From: Phytohabitans flavus
GTDB taxonomy: Bacteria > Actinomycetota > Actinomycetes > Mycobacteriales > Micromonosporaceae
Length of the DNA: 64,000 nt
NCBI RefSeq assembly: GCF_011764545.1
Contig: NZ_AP022870.1
Location: forward strand, 1,224,001-1,288,000
Direction of reading: 5' to 3'
Part shown: in pieces, positions 8,401 through 15,168 of the stretch
Numbering within the stretch: position 1 is the stretch's first letter
How the letters are laid out: every line of letters begins with the position of its first letter
Notes under the pieces: generated by a model
Seen by the model: only the letters and a program-made list of their open reading frames with translations
The model's database searches: none
What the model was told of the DNA's origin: nothing
Translations under genes and position numbers: made by a program

Positions 8401-10961
8401 AGGTGTTGCAACGGTTGGGTGCGTCGGCGTCGGCGCCGCTGGAGGAGGGGGTGTCAACTCGGGACAGACTGGCCGAGCGATATAGAGGGCGGTACCTGCC
8501 GACTGATCTGTTCGACGGGCTCAGCGGTTTGCGTCCGGGTGCGGCGACTCCCGTGTGGGTGGAGCCGCCGAACCGGCCGATGCATATGGTTTTGGTGCAT
8601 CGACGTTCTGACAACGGCCAGCTTGTGTTGGTGGAGACGCAAAATGATGGGGACGACCGCCTTGTCGGATTCTCTCCGGCGAGGCTTGTAGCGGGCGAGA
8701 TGGTCGGGCGATTGCCTGAGGCGCTGCGTGGGACGGTGCGCCTGTTGGTGGACGACGAAAGCCTGTTGCGCCAGATTGTCCTGAGTGGTGCGCAGCCGGG
8801 CAAGCTGATCAGCGAAGGGCCGGTGCTGACCCGCAACCGGCTGGCCGGCTTGCTGCTTGCCTCGTCGACTTCCAGTCCGGGGATGATGGTCAGCGGGGGG
8901 CCAGTGGCCACGGCGGCCGCGGGCCAGTCGGCGGACGCGGAGTCGGCGCCCGTGACCAACCTTTTCCCCGCAGACACAATCGCCGCGATCCAAGATCTGT
9001 ACTTGGAAGTTCAGCCGACGTGGACGCCCGCGCGGGCCCTCGAATTCGCGACGCAACAGCTGATGCCTTTGACGAGCCTGTCCCAGGAACGGTTTCAGCT
9101 CGTCCTTCAAGCGCTCGAACGCGCACCACAGCTGGCCGCGCTATTTGCGTCCGTCCCTGAGCCGGTCAGCCAACTCGTCTCGCACTGGCCAAACGTGTTC
9201 CGAACAGCCACCACGAGTTATGCGGGCAACATGGGGTTGCTGGTGGACCTCGTGGACAGCCCGTACGGGACCGAGGTGCTTGAGCGAATCGAGGGCGACC
9301 GGGAGTTCCTGGCCGATCACACACCGTACGTCTTTAAGGCGATGAGGGATCTCGGTCCTCATTGGCCCATCATGCTGGACTTCAGGGAGGGGGCGCTGCT
9401 GAATTTGTTCCGCGGGATACCCGCGTTTTCAGATGCGCTCCGGTCATTCGACGGTGATGTCGAGTCGATTTTGCGAAAGTTGGCCGGCAGTACGGGTCTG
9501 CTGGAGAACCTCTACAACGCCGCGTGGGGGAGGTATTTGACGGGACCACAGTGGGGCCATGATCAGTTTAGGGCGCTGTTTGACCACCTGTGGGTTCTGG
9601 ATGAGCTGCAGCGTTCGGTGGTGTTGACCTGGGCTGTGGCCAATGTTCCTGGAATGCTCGACGCTGTCGTTCGGGATAGCGCGAGGATTGTCGACTGGGT
9701 TCTGCTGTTGGAAAACAGCCGCGCCTTGGTGGACGTCCTCGCGGTGAGTCCTGACCTGAGCCAGCGCCTGACGCGTGACATCGGTCTTTTCCGTGAGGCA
9801 ACCAAGAATCCGTCGGTTGTGGACGTCTTGTCGCTCGATCCCGAGCGGTTTGACGGGATCCCTGACGCGGAGCTGCCGGCCGCTTTCCACGCGGCGATCG
9901 CACCACGCCCGCCACAGGAGCCGAAGGGCCCTGGTCCCTTGATGGAGGCGCTGCGGAAGAACGAAACGTTCCGCTTGGCGCTACTGAGCAACGACCGGAC
10001 GAAGGAGCAGCACAGGCGAGCCAGAGAAGCGTTCAAGGAAGCTGCCAACGCGAAGGACCCGGCGATCCAGGCGCTCGTCGCGACCTTGACCGAGCATCCT
10101 AAGCTGTTGACCTATCCCCACGAGTACCTGCACCTACTGAATCCCAAAAGCGGTAGCCCGTCACGGCTTCTTCTGAGTCTCCTGGACAAGGCTCGCTGGG
10201 AGCCGGAGGTGTGGCAGAGGCTGCCCGAGTCGGGCCTCGTTCCCACCGCACTTCGGAGCATCACTTTAACCACAGCTCTGGTCCCGCAGGAGTTGGGCGG
10301 GTCTCGCTACGACGAGACGGCAAAGAGTATCGCCTCGATATCGATGAAGAATCCAGACGCTCGAGATGCTCTGCGTTGGAGCGGCGCGTTGCGAGATCTG
10401 GTGGCTCGTGTGCCGGTCAGCGGGACGCAGATCCTGGAGAGCGGTCACGTCCTTCGCCTCCTTCGGCACGACGAGTCAATCCTGACATCCGCCGGCGATG
10501 TGTCTCGTCACCTCAAGGAGCTGCCGGAATTCGTGGACGTCCTGACCGCGCATGATGGCTTTCTGCTCCGGTTGTCTTCAGTGAGCCGCTCGTTCCGCCA
10601 GATACACGGGCTTGGGAGGGTCCGCCTTGCGAGCTTGTTCGGCGGAATGCGAGCTCTGGCAAAGCATCACGAAGCGACCCGGCTGTTCGTGGATCGGCCA
10701 GATGAGCGGCTGACTGTCGCGCATTGGGTCAGGCTGCTGGAGGGGCCGACGTTATTCGAGTACATGGCGCGGGATTCTGCTTTTGTCGCGGCTATGGCAC
10801 AGATCCCAGATTGTTGCCAGAGATCGCGAGTCGGCCGTTTCCCGAGTCGTGGTCAGAGGTATTCGGAGCGCGGTCGGACGCCCAGGCATCGGAGGGTGGC
10901 GCGGCGCGAGACGAGGTCGGGAGCAGAGCCGATCAGATATGGAAGGCCCTCCCCGATTTAG
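5439..10961 (+). CDS. Giant effector, piece E: beta-rich region, SP-rich repeat, papain-like copy with intact Cys, helical repeats
   Basis: The GTG at 5439 is a mid-protein codon; coding in this frame begins near 5421. Residues 1-850 are mixed alpha/beta sequence of no recognised family. Residues 853-895 are a tandem hexapeptide repeat. Residues about 960-1100 are a papain-like module with Asp-Cys-Val (Cys 982), His 1049 in MHMVLV and Glu 1066 in VETQ, the same layout as the module at 0.6-1.1 kb but with the nucleophile kept. From residue about 1180 on there are alpha-helical repeats rich in Leu and Pro (LPEL, PxLxxLL spacing). The natural reading ends near 10805; the remaining 50 residues are Arg-rich nonsense. 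One extra C in the run 10805-10807 restores the frame into piece F. Confidence 0.65.
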   Translation: MLSDNWGPIDAERIERWIAATSGGKRMKAFEKGIPGVSVWLSGLGHVAAVVENLLRHNGSYTETAPWYLRAFHRANDRQHEQMISRGYEAGARHFATDKTAEIFTPEYLHSVAAAMASSDGYYVPGPFAKMSSSESLEIKLLAFGATLENLTSRDVKHEHYREANRRYNAAKGREKYLNTFLGLGLLAHFGAHGKSADDVHSSDHFSVAAGYSYLGAHGLQRSVLGGGFAMTLFTESGVGANHVMDAVYLITYVNKSTNTKRQVGVWIPAGMQTSASVPRSMRLALPIPPSAEPKLDLSPRKPINKRAALVISHITLYDSDVLKVVNQGLKDMGVDTELPEIQSAVRAAFAADKLAAHHRVLRHEGVSLLLPISRKAPGLRRWIGVTVTLEQESFGSHQGNWPGTRVTVGGQGLAQVHSAEQSAVQQKLSGDLHFRKRMDEHALIIGRFDAGVESTSAEEHVEIETKRDIRRAAAIADGTSEFDVALTFKITFAGRNDSPEPIASVASWLNSLTSAVNSVTNDKLLAAWPSIFPKKFADLKGAAHLRLQVNDFLTKAPAKPGTAAADAAMEALGNGVEKTYTSRLTGSVPAATEVSAALATEFGKRWVNEPNLNRRIRFGNELVEYIQVYDVSSLAEHTKWLPSLAMGIMPNRPTDPPPTVAAYETTTTPGQVLGAGFNWQSVVTNIAALLGEGYVVPALSGKEFVSRLVLGRARWLTRGPIEALAFPEESIEHEHKTEKSRTRLVNAQLQFGKADGHDERPLGGFGYESGVEGKMANAESAGDYVEHNRLRKGQFDLYYFDFALITWMRPIGKADSVPEHLLVTESEQGLLAMIPASVTEMLVTPPRTTVLGSPTDIASPIDIGSPSDKLLSPTDIVSPADIVAPTEVGSLPEKRVSFADKAGSSADTHKKFDDLLEAPPATVWAIRSVPASPATATTEQKKLSIGQALQPPLGREDPIDTVRLKNAMTTLQPWDGSSPDCVGRVVEVLQRLGASASAPLEEGVSTRDRLAERYRGRYLPTDLFDGLSGLRPGAATPVWVEPPNRPMHMVLVHRRSDNGQLVLVETQNDGDDRLVGFSPARLVAGEMVGRLPEALRGTVRLLVDDESLLRQIVLSGAQPGKLISEGPVLTRNRLAGLLLASSTSSPGMMVSGGPVATAAAGQSADAESAPVTNLFPADTIAAIQDLYLEVQPTWTPARALEFATQQLMPLTSLSQERFQLVLQALERAPQLAALFASVPEPVSQLVSHWPNVFRTATTSYAGNMGLLVDLVDSPYGTEVLERIEGDREFLADHTPYVFKAMRDLGPHWPIMLDFREGALLNLFRGIPAFSDALRSFDGDVESILRKLAGSTGLLENLYNAAWGRYLTGPQWGHDQFRALFDHLWVLDELQRSVVLTWAVANVPGMLDAVVRDSARIVDWVLLLENSRALVDVLAVSPDLSQRLTRDIGLFREATKNPSVVDVLSLDPERFDGIPDAELPAAFHAAIAPRPPQEPKGPGPLMEALRKNETFRLALLSNDRTKEQHRRAREAFKEAANAKDPAIQALVATLTEHPKLLTYPHEYLHLLNPKSGSPSRLLLSLLDKARWEPEVWQRLPESGLVPTALRSITLTTALVPQELGGSRYDETAKSIASISMKNPDARDALRWSGALRDLVARVPVSGTQILESGHVLRLLRHDESILTSAGDVSRHLKELPEFVDVLTAHDGFLLRLSSVSRSFRQIHGLGRVRLASLFGGMRALAKHHEATRLFVDRPDERLTVAHWVRLLEGPTLFEYMARDSAFVAAMAQIPDCCQRSRVGRFPSRGQRYSERGRTPRHRRVARRETRSGAEPIRYGRPSPI
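7995..8123 (+). repeat. Seven-unit, 18-bp tandem repeat encoding a (G/A/V)SPxD(I/K) hexapeptide
   Basis: Units start at 7995, 8013, 8031, 8049, 8070, 8088 and 8106. The fourth unit is 21 bp because of an extra codon. Each encodes roughly Gly-Ser-Pro-x-Asp-Ile. The third positions are unusually T-rich for this genome, so the array stands out in base composition from both flanks. It sits just before the third papain-like module and probably forms an extended linker or a protease- or kinase-accessible hinge (inference). Confidence 0.85.
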
Positions 10962-13927
10962 GGAGTCCCGTCTTGCTGAAGGACGGTGTCCGGGTCAGCC
11001 TCGACCCCAAGCTTGTCGAGTATCTCTGGGTCGACGATGAATCCTACGCTAGCGGACTACTCGATGAAATCCTGACCTTCGCAGGCGCCCACACGGCGCC
11101 CGCGGACCTTCGGCGGGCGCGTGAGGTAGTTCGAGAAGATGGCGACCTGACCAGCCTGGTCGAGGCGAAGCCCGGTTTGGCGTACGGACTGCTACGAGCC
11201 CCGGATCTTGCCGATCTCTTTGCCGCGGACAAGAGACTCCAGGCCCTGTTCAACGGCCCGGACGCCGATCTCGTCTCCGGGACGCTGAATGAGTTGCCGC
11301 ACGTCTTCCGCTGGATGAGAGACCGTCCAGAGATGCGCGCGGACTATGTGAGTTTCAGTCAAATGAGGTTCAACCTCTCTCACGCCGACGTGGCTGAGCT
11401 GGCCAGGCAAAATCCAGTCTGGTTCACGCTGGTACAAAGCTTCACGAGATTCGTGGTCAAGATACAGTCGGATCCCGTCGTAGAGATCTTGGTGCAAGGA
11501 AGCCGGTCGATCTCGGATGCGTTGATGCGTGATGGTGAGGCGGCGGCTGACTTGTTGCTGCCCCCGGAGGGAGATGCCAAGGTCAAGTTTGCTTCGGAAG
11601 GGCTGGCAAGGCTTCTGGAATTCTACGCCACGCCTGGTTCTCCAAACAGGAATGAAAATGTGGTCAAAGTGGTGGTCGGCAGTCTGTCGGCGATGCGGTT
11701 CTTCGCGGCGAATCCTCGACGTATCAGACAGCTCGCCTGGCAGCCTGGTCTGGCCGAAGTGTTGGCCGCGCTCCCGTACGGGTTGGAGTCCGTCGGGTTC
11801 GAGGCCGTCTTTGCTGATGATTTGTTGACGTCGTTGAGGCGTTATCCGGAGCAGGTGCGTAACGTCTTCGCGACGTTGGATGTGTTGCGTTTGGCGGTAG
11901 CGGTCCCTTCGGTGGTGCCAGCGATGGCCGAGGTGGATGGGCTGGCCGATGCCTTGCTGGAGAGTGAGGGCGTTCGTGGGTTGGTGCGGGAGCAGCCCAG
12001 GGTGCTCGAGGCACTGAAGTCATCCGCCGGGGACGAGCTGTTGCAGGCCATGCGGGGGTGGCCTGGGCTTGTATCGTTCCTGAGTAAGGACGAAGACCTG
12101 GGCTTGGTATTGGAGCGTCCGTTCCTCGTGCCGGTGCTGCGGCGTAACCGGAAGATCCTGTCGCTTCTCTCTGACCGGGCATGGCGAGCGGTGTTGTCGA
12201 ACCGGGCGCTGGCGGAGGCGTTGGGGTCGGCCGAGCTCAGGCAGCTGCTGCGTCGGCCGGCGCTGCTGGAGGTGTTGTCGCGGACTACCGCAGATCCGGG
12301 GAGCGATCGCGCTCCGGGTCGCCACGGCCCTGTGGTGGGTAGCTGGCACACGGCGGAGTCGTGGCGTGATGTGTTGCGGAAGCCGTACCTGGTCGCTTTG
12401 CTCGATCGGTCTCAGGATTTCGCGACGCTGTTTTTGACCGACGCTCAGGTGTGGGGCTGGTATCAGAGTAATTCCGAGCTTTTGGTAGATGCGGTCAGCC
12501 GTGTGGGGCAGGAAGGCAGGCGGATCGACCGGGATTCGTTGCGGACAGCACTGGGACAGGCCCTCCCGGCGCCAGCCCGGGTCGCGGCGGTGTCCAGCAG
12601 ACCGCGGGGCGTCGCGGCGGTTCCGGCGCGGCGGGATACGCCGGTCGATGTTTCTGCCGTCCGCGTCGAGTCGGCGGCGGGTAGCTCGGCGCTGGAGTGG
12701 TGGCTGCGGGATCTGGCGGGTTCGGAGGAGCTGAGGGAGCTGCTGGCGGCTCCTGGCCGGCGAGATGTGGTCGCGGCGGTGGTGGAGCAGCCGCATTTGT
12801 TGGTGCTGTTCGGGGCGCGGCCGGACATCGCGGCGGAGTGGGTTGAGGTTCCGGACTCCGTGTCTGCTTTCGGCTTTACGCCGTCCGACGCGGAACGGCG
12901 CGACTTCTGGCCGGCGTACGAGGATCTGATCAATCGTCGGGACCTGCAGATTCCAGACGTTTGGTCCGCTGTCATGCAGGAGCAGGCAAAGGTTTCGTGG
13001 GAACGGGCAGTGGTGGCGTGGCGCGGAGAGCAGGCGGCGGAGGCGGAGCGGCGGAGGCAGCGGTTCGCGCGGATAAATTGGGAGAGGCCTGATACCTGGG
13101 AGATGAGCGGGCGGATCCTGTTCGGAAACGGCCTTGGTCCTGAGTGGTTTTCGCAGGGCACGCGGAAGGAGGTTCTGGACCGGGCGGCTCAGGGTGTCGG
13201 TGCTCGGGAACGCGCCAAGAAGTTGTTTGTGGCTTTGCACGCGCATTTGGACAGCGGTAGCGAAGGGGTGACGTTTGTTTATGTGCTGGCGCCGGATGGG
13301 CGGGTGGACATCCTGGTTTACGGCGTTAGCGACAACCGAAGCGGCAACCGCTACGAGTGGTTGGGTACCGGTGAAGGTTTCACCGATGGGCCGCTGGACA
13401 TCAGCTTTGTGAGTCTTGATCCGCAGTTCGTGCAGGCGCGGGAGCGGTGGGCGCGGCGGGAGGAGTTGGCCAGGGCCGACGGGCAAAGTTCTCCGGCGCA
13501 GCCCGAGCGCCACAACGCGGGCCGGTTGGATCGTGTGGGGCAGGCGCTGCTGCGCTACCGTGACGCGCGGGAGAAGTTGCGAGCGGCCGAGGCGGCCGCC
13601 CCGGCCGTGGCAAAGGGCAAGGGCAACGCCAAGCGGGCCAAGCAGCAGGCCAGGAAGGAGGCCGAGCTGCAGGCACTGAGGGACGCCGTGAGGCAGGCCG
13701 AGGACGAGCTACGGGCGGTTGGCCTGGCCGAGCTCGTCGACCAGCCCGCCACCACCTTCGAATCCTCTTCGACAGCGGGCAAGGACCGCGGATCCAGCGG
13801 GACCGCTCCCGACGCCCCAGTCCCTTACGCGCCCTGGGGATCCACCGCGGACACCGCGGGCACAGCGCCGGGCCCGCGCACCTATCGCGTACCGACACCT
13901 ACTCCCGCGCGACCGGAGCCCGAGTAG
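10724..13927 (+). CDS. Giant effector, piece F: helical repeats and C-terminal domain with coiled coil
   Basis: Natural sequence starts near 10806 (RLLPEIASRPFPESW); the ATG at 10724 lies in an antisense-like stretch and is not the real start. The first 550 residues continue the Leu-rich helical repeats of piece E. Then come a Pro/Ala linker, a compact alpha/beta domain (about residues 720-920, including FVYVLAPDGRVDILVYG), a coiled coil rich in Lys/Ala/Glu (about 940-1000) and a Thr/Pro-rich end. It stops with TAG at 13925-13927, the true C-terminus of the giant. The beta-helix/AAA gene follows 80 bp later on the same strand, so a joint role is likely. No known toxin catalytic motif is evident in the last 200 residues. 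Confidence 0.65.
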   Translation: MGQAAGGADVIRVHGAGFCFCRGYGTDPRLLPEIASRPFPESWSEVFGARSDAQASEGGAARDEVGSRADQIWKALPDLGSPVLLKDGVRVSLDPKLVEYLWVDDESYASGLLDEILTFAGAHTAPADLRRAREVVREDGDLTSLVEAKPGLAYGLLRAPDLADLFAADKRLQALFNGPDADLVSGTLNELPHVFRWMRDRPEMRADYVSFSQMRFNLSHADVAELARQNPVWFTLVQSFTRFVVKIQSDPVVEILVQGSRSISDALMRDGEAAADLLLPPEGDAKVKFASEGLARLLEFYATPGSPNRNENVVKVVVGSLSAMRFFAANPRRIRQLAWQPGLAEVLAALPYGLESVGFEAVFADDLLTSLRRYPEQVRNVFATLDVLRLAVAVPSVVPAMAEVDGLADALLESEGVRGLVREQPRVLEALKSSAGDELLQAMRGWPGLVSFLSKDEDLGLVLERPFLVPVLRRNRKILSLLSDRAWRAVLSNRALAEALGSAELRQLLRRPALLEVLSRTTADPGSDRAPGRHGPVVGSWHTAESWRDVLRKPYLVALLDRSQDFATLFLTDAQVWGWYQSNSELLVDAVSRVGQEGRRIDRDSLRTALGQALPAPARVAAVSSRPRGVAAVPARRDTPVDVSAVRVESAAGSSALEWWLRDLAGSEELRELLAAPGRRDVVAAVVEQPHLLVLFGARPDIAAEWVEVPDSVSAFGFTPSDAERRDFWPAYEDLINRRDLQIPDVWSAVMQEQAKVSWERAVVAWRGEQAAEAERRRQRFARINWERPDTWEMSGRILFGNGLGPEWFSQGTRKEVLDRAAQGVGARERAKKLFVALHAHLDSGSEGVTFVYVLAPDGRVDILVYGVSDNRSGNRYEWLGTGEGFTDGPLDISFVSLDPQFVQARERWARREELARADGQSSPAQPERHNAGRLDRVGQALLRYRDAREKLRAAEAAAPAVAKGKGNAKRAKQQARKEAELQALRDAVRQAEDELRAVGLAELVDQPATTFESSSTAGKDRGSSGTAPDAPVPYAPWGSTADTAGTAPGPRTYRVPTPTPARPEPE

Positions 13928-14007
13928 ACGCATTCACCTTCGCGTTGAACTGCCCACCACACACGGTCGTTGTGGGGGGCGGCAGCGGACTTCGTGGAGG
14001 GTGGGAA

Positions 14008-15168
14008 ATGAGCCAGGTGTTGTCGGTGTCCAGGACGGAGCCCGGTTGCTATCCGAGCATCTCGGCGGCGTTGATGGAGGCCGGGAAGGGCGGCACCGTG
14101 GTTATCCAGCCTGGGACGTACCACGAGCGGCTGCGGCTTCCGGACGGCGTGACGCTGGTCGCCGAGGACGGCCGCGGAACGGTCACTGTGGACGGTGGCG
14201 ACGAGGTGGCCGCCTTTGTCGGTGGCGGCCATGTGACGCTGCGCGGCGTCGTGCTCATCGGGGGCGGGGAGAGCTTCCCGGTGGTACAGGTCTCAGGCGG
14301 CGTGCTGGAGATCATCGAGGGCGAGGTCACGGCGCGCGGCATCGTGGCGATCCATGCCCGCGGCGGTGAGCTGCGAATGCGGGGCTGCCGGGTCGGCAGC
14401 CCGGACGGCGCCGCTTTCCTTTTCGAGGGGGATGCCACCGGCCACGTCCAGGGCACGACCGTGGACGGCACGGGACGCGGTGCGGTGATCATCACCGGGG
14501 AGGCTCGTCCGGCGTTCCAGGGCTGTACCTTCACCGACATCCGCGGGCCGGGTGTGCTCTCCAGCGCGCCTGGCGGGCGGTTCGACCGATGCGAGATCGG
14601 TCCGGTCGACGGGCCTGGCGTCGTGGTCGAGGCGGCCGGGGCGGTGGAGCTGCGCAAGACGACGATCCGGGATACCACCGGGGCGGGAGCGGCGGTCGCT
14701 GGCGGGCGGCCCTTGTTCCAGGAGTGTGTGATCCGGGCGACCGGCGGTCACGGCGTCGCCGTGGCGGGCGACGCCGCGCCGGTACTGCGTGACTGCACGA
14801 TCGAGTCCGCCGCCGGCTTTGGGCTGCACCTGACCGGTGCCGCGCAGGTCACGGTGACCCGCTGCAGTGTCAGCGAAGCAGGCTGGGGCGGACTCTCCGC
14901 CACCGAGCGCGTAGCCATCACCACGAAGGGCGGCAGCTTCACGGCCCAGGCGGGCCAGACGAGCCTGCTTTTCTCCGGCGAGGCCCGCGGCACGCTGCAG
15001 GGCACCAGCGTTCACGGCGGCACCGACGGGATGGCGGTCCAGGATTCCGCCACGGTCCAGACGGAGCAAATGGTGGTGGCCGGCACGACCGAGGTGGCTG
15101 TACGGGTCACCGGGGGACCGTGTCGCTGTCGGACTTCCGCGCCGAGGGCGGCGGGCAGGCCGCGATAG
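14008..15168 (+). CDS. Beta-helix/AAA ATPase, N-terminal part: right-handed beta-helix repeats
   Basis: The ATG at 14008 is preferred over the upstream in-frame ATG at 13945 because a GGAGG-type ribosome site lies just before it (around 13995-14003). Residues 1-360 carry regularly spaced beta-helix rungs with Gly, Cys and Val at repeating positions, as in pectate-lyase-like NosD/PbH1 folds; the opening (SVSRTEPGCYPSISAAL) is typical of the first rung. Reading breaks at the G run 15112-15116: adding one G continues the helix directly into the downstream ORF (TGGTVSLSDF). The 23-residue Arg/Pro tail up to 15168 is out of frame. It is therefore the front half of a single protein of about 1,100 residues with the ATPase that follows. 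Confidence 0.8.
   Translation: MSQVLSVSRTEPGCYPSISAALMEAGKGGTVVIQPGTYHERLRLPDGVTLVAEDGRGTVTVDGGDEVAAFVGGGHVTLRGVVLIGGGESFPVVQVSGGVLEIIEGEVTARGIVAIHARGGELRMRGCRVGSPDGAAFLFEGDATGHVQGTTVDGTGRGAVIITGEARPAFQGCTFTDIRGPGVLSSAPGGRFDRCEIGPVDGPGVVVEAAGAVELRKTTIRDTTGAGAAVAGGRPLFQECVIRATGGHGVAVAGDAAPVLRDCTIESAAGFGLHLTGAAQVTVTRCSVSEAGWGGLSATERVAITTKGGSFTAQAGQTSLLFSGEARGTLQGTSVHGGTDGMAVQDSATVQTEQMVVAGTTEVAVRVTGGPCRCRTSAPRAAGRPR

Larger units (their letters stand above)
1..13927 (+). other. Giant multidomain effector-like gene, reconstructed from five frameshifted pieces
   Basis: The pieces read as one protein. The coding frame runs in frame 1 to about 470, frame 3 to about 4820, frame 2 to about 5190, frame 1 to about 5420, frame 3 to about 10805, then frame 2 to the stop at 13925-13927. 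Every transition is equivalent to loss of one base, and protein context is continuous across each one. Restored, it exceeds 4,600 residues and continues upstream of the window. Order of modules: papain-like copy 1 (Tox-PL style His and Asp), papain-like copy 2 (Cys replaced by Ser), OTU-like segment, long beta-rich middle, SP-rich tandem repeat, papain-like copy 3 (Cys/His kept), long helical-repeat tail, and a coiled coil with a Pro/Thr-rich end. The architecture resembles giant polymorphic-toxin or type VII effectors of actinomycetes. The function is not known, and the link to secretion is inferred from family resemblance. Confidence 0.7.

Noticed and set aside
1..13927. Interpretation of the giant gene as an ordinary decayed pseudogene
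   Set aside because: There are no internal stops in the correct frames over more than 13 kb, and all lesions are single-base losses at short runs; decay would add stops and larger deletions.
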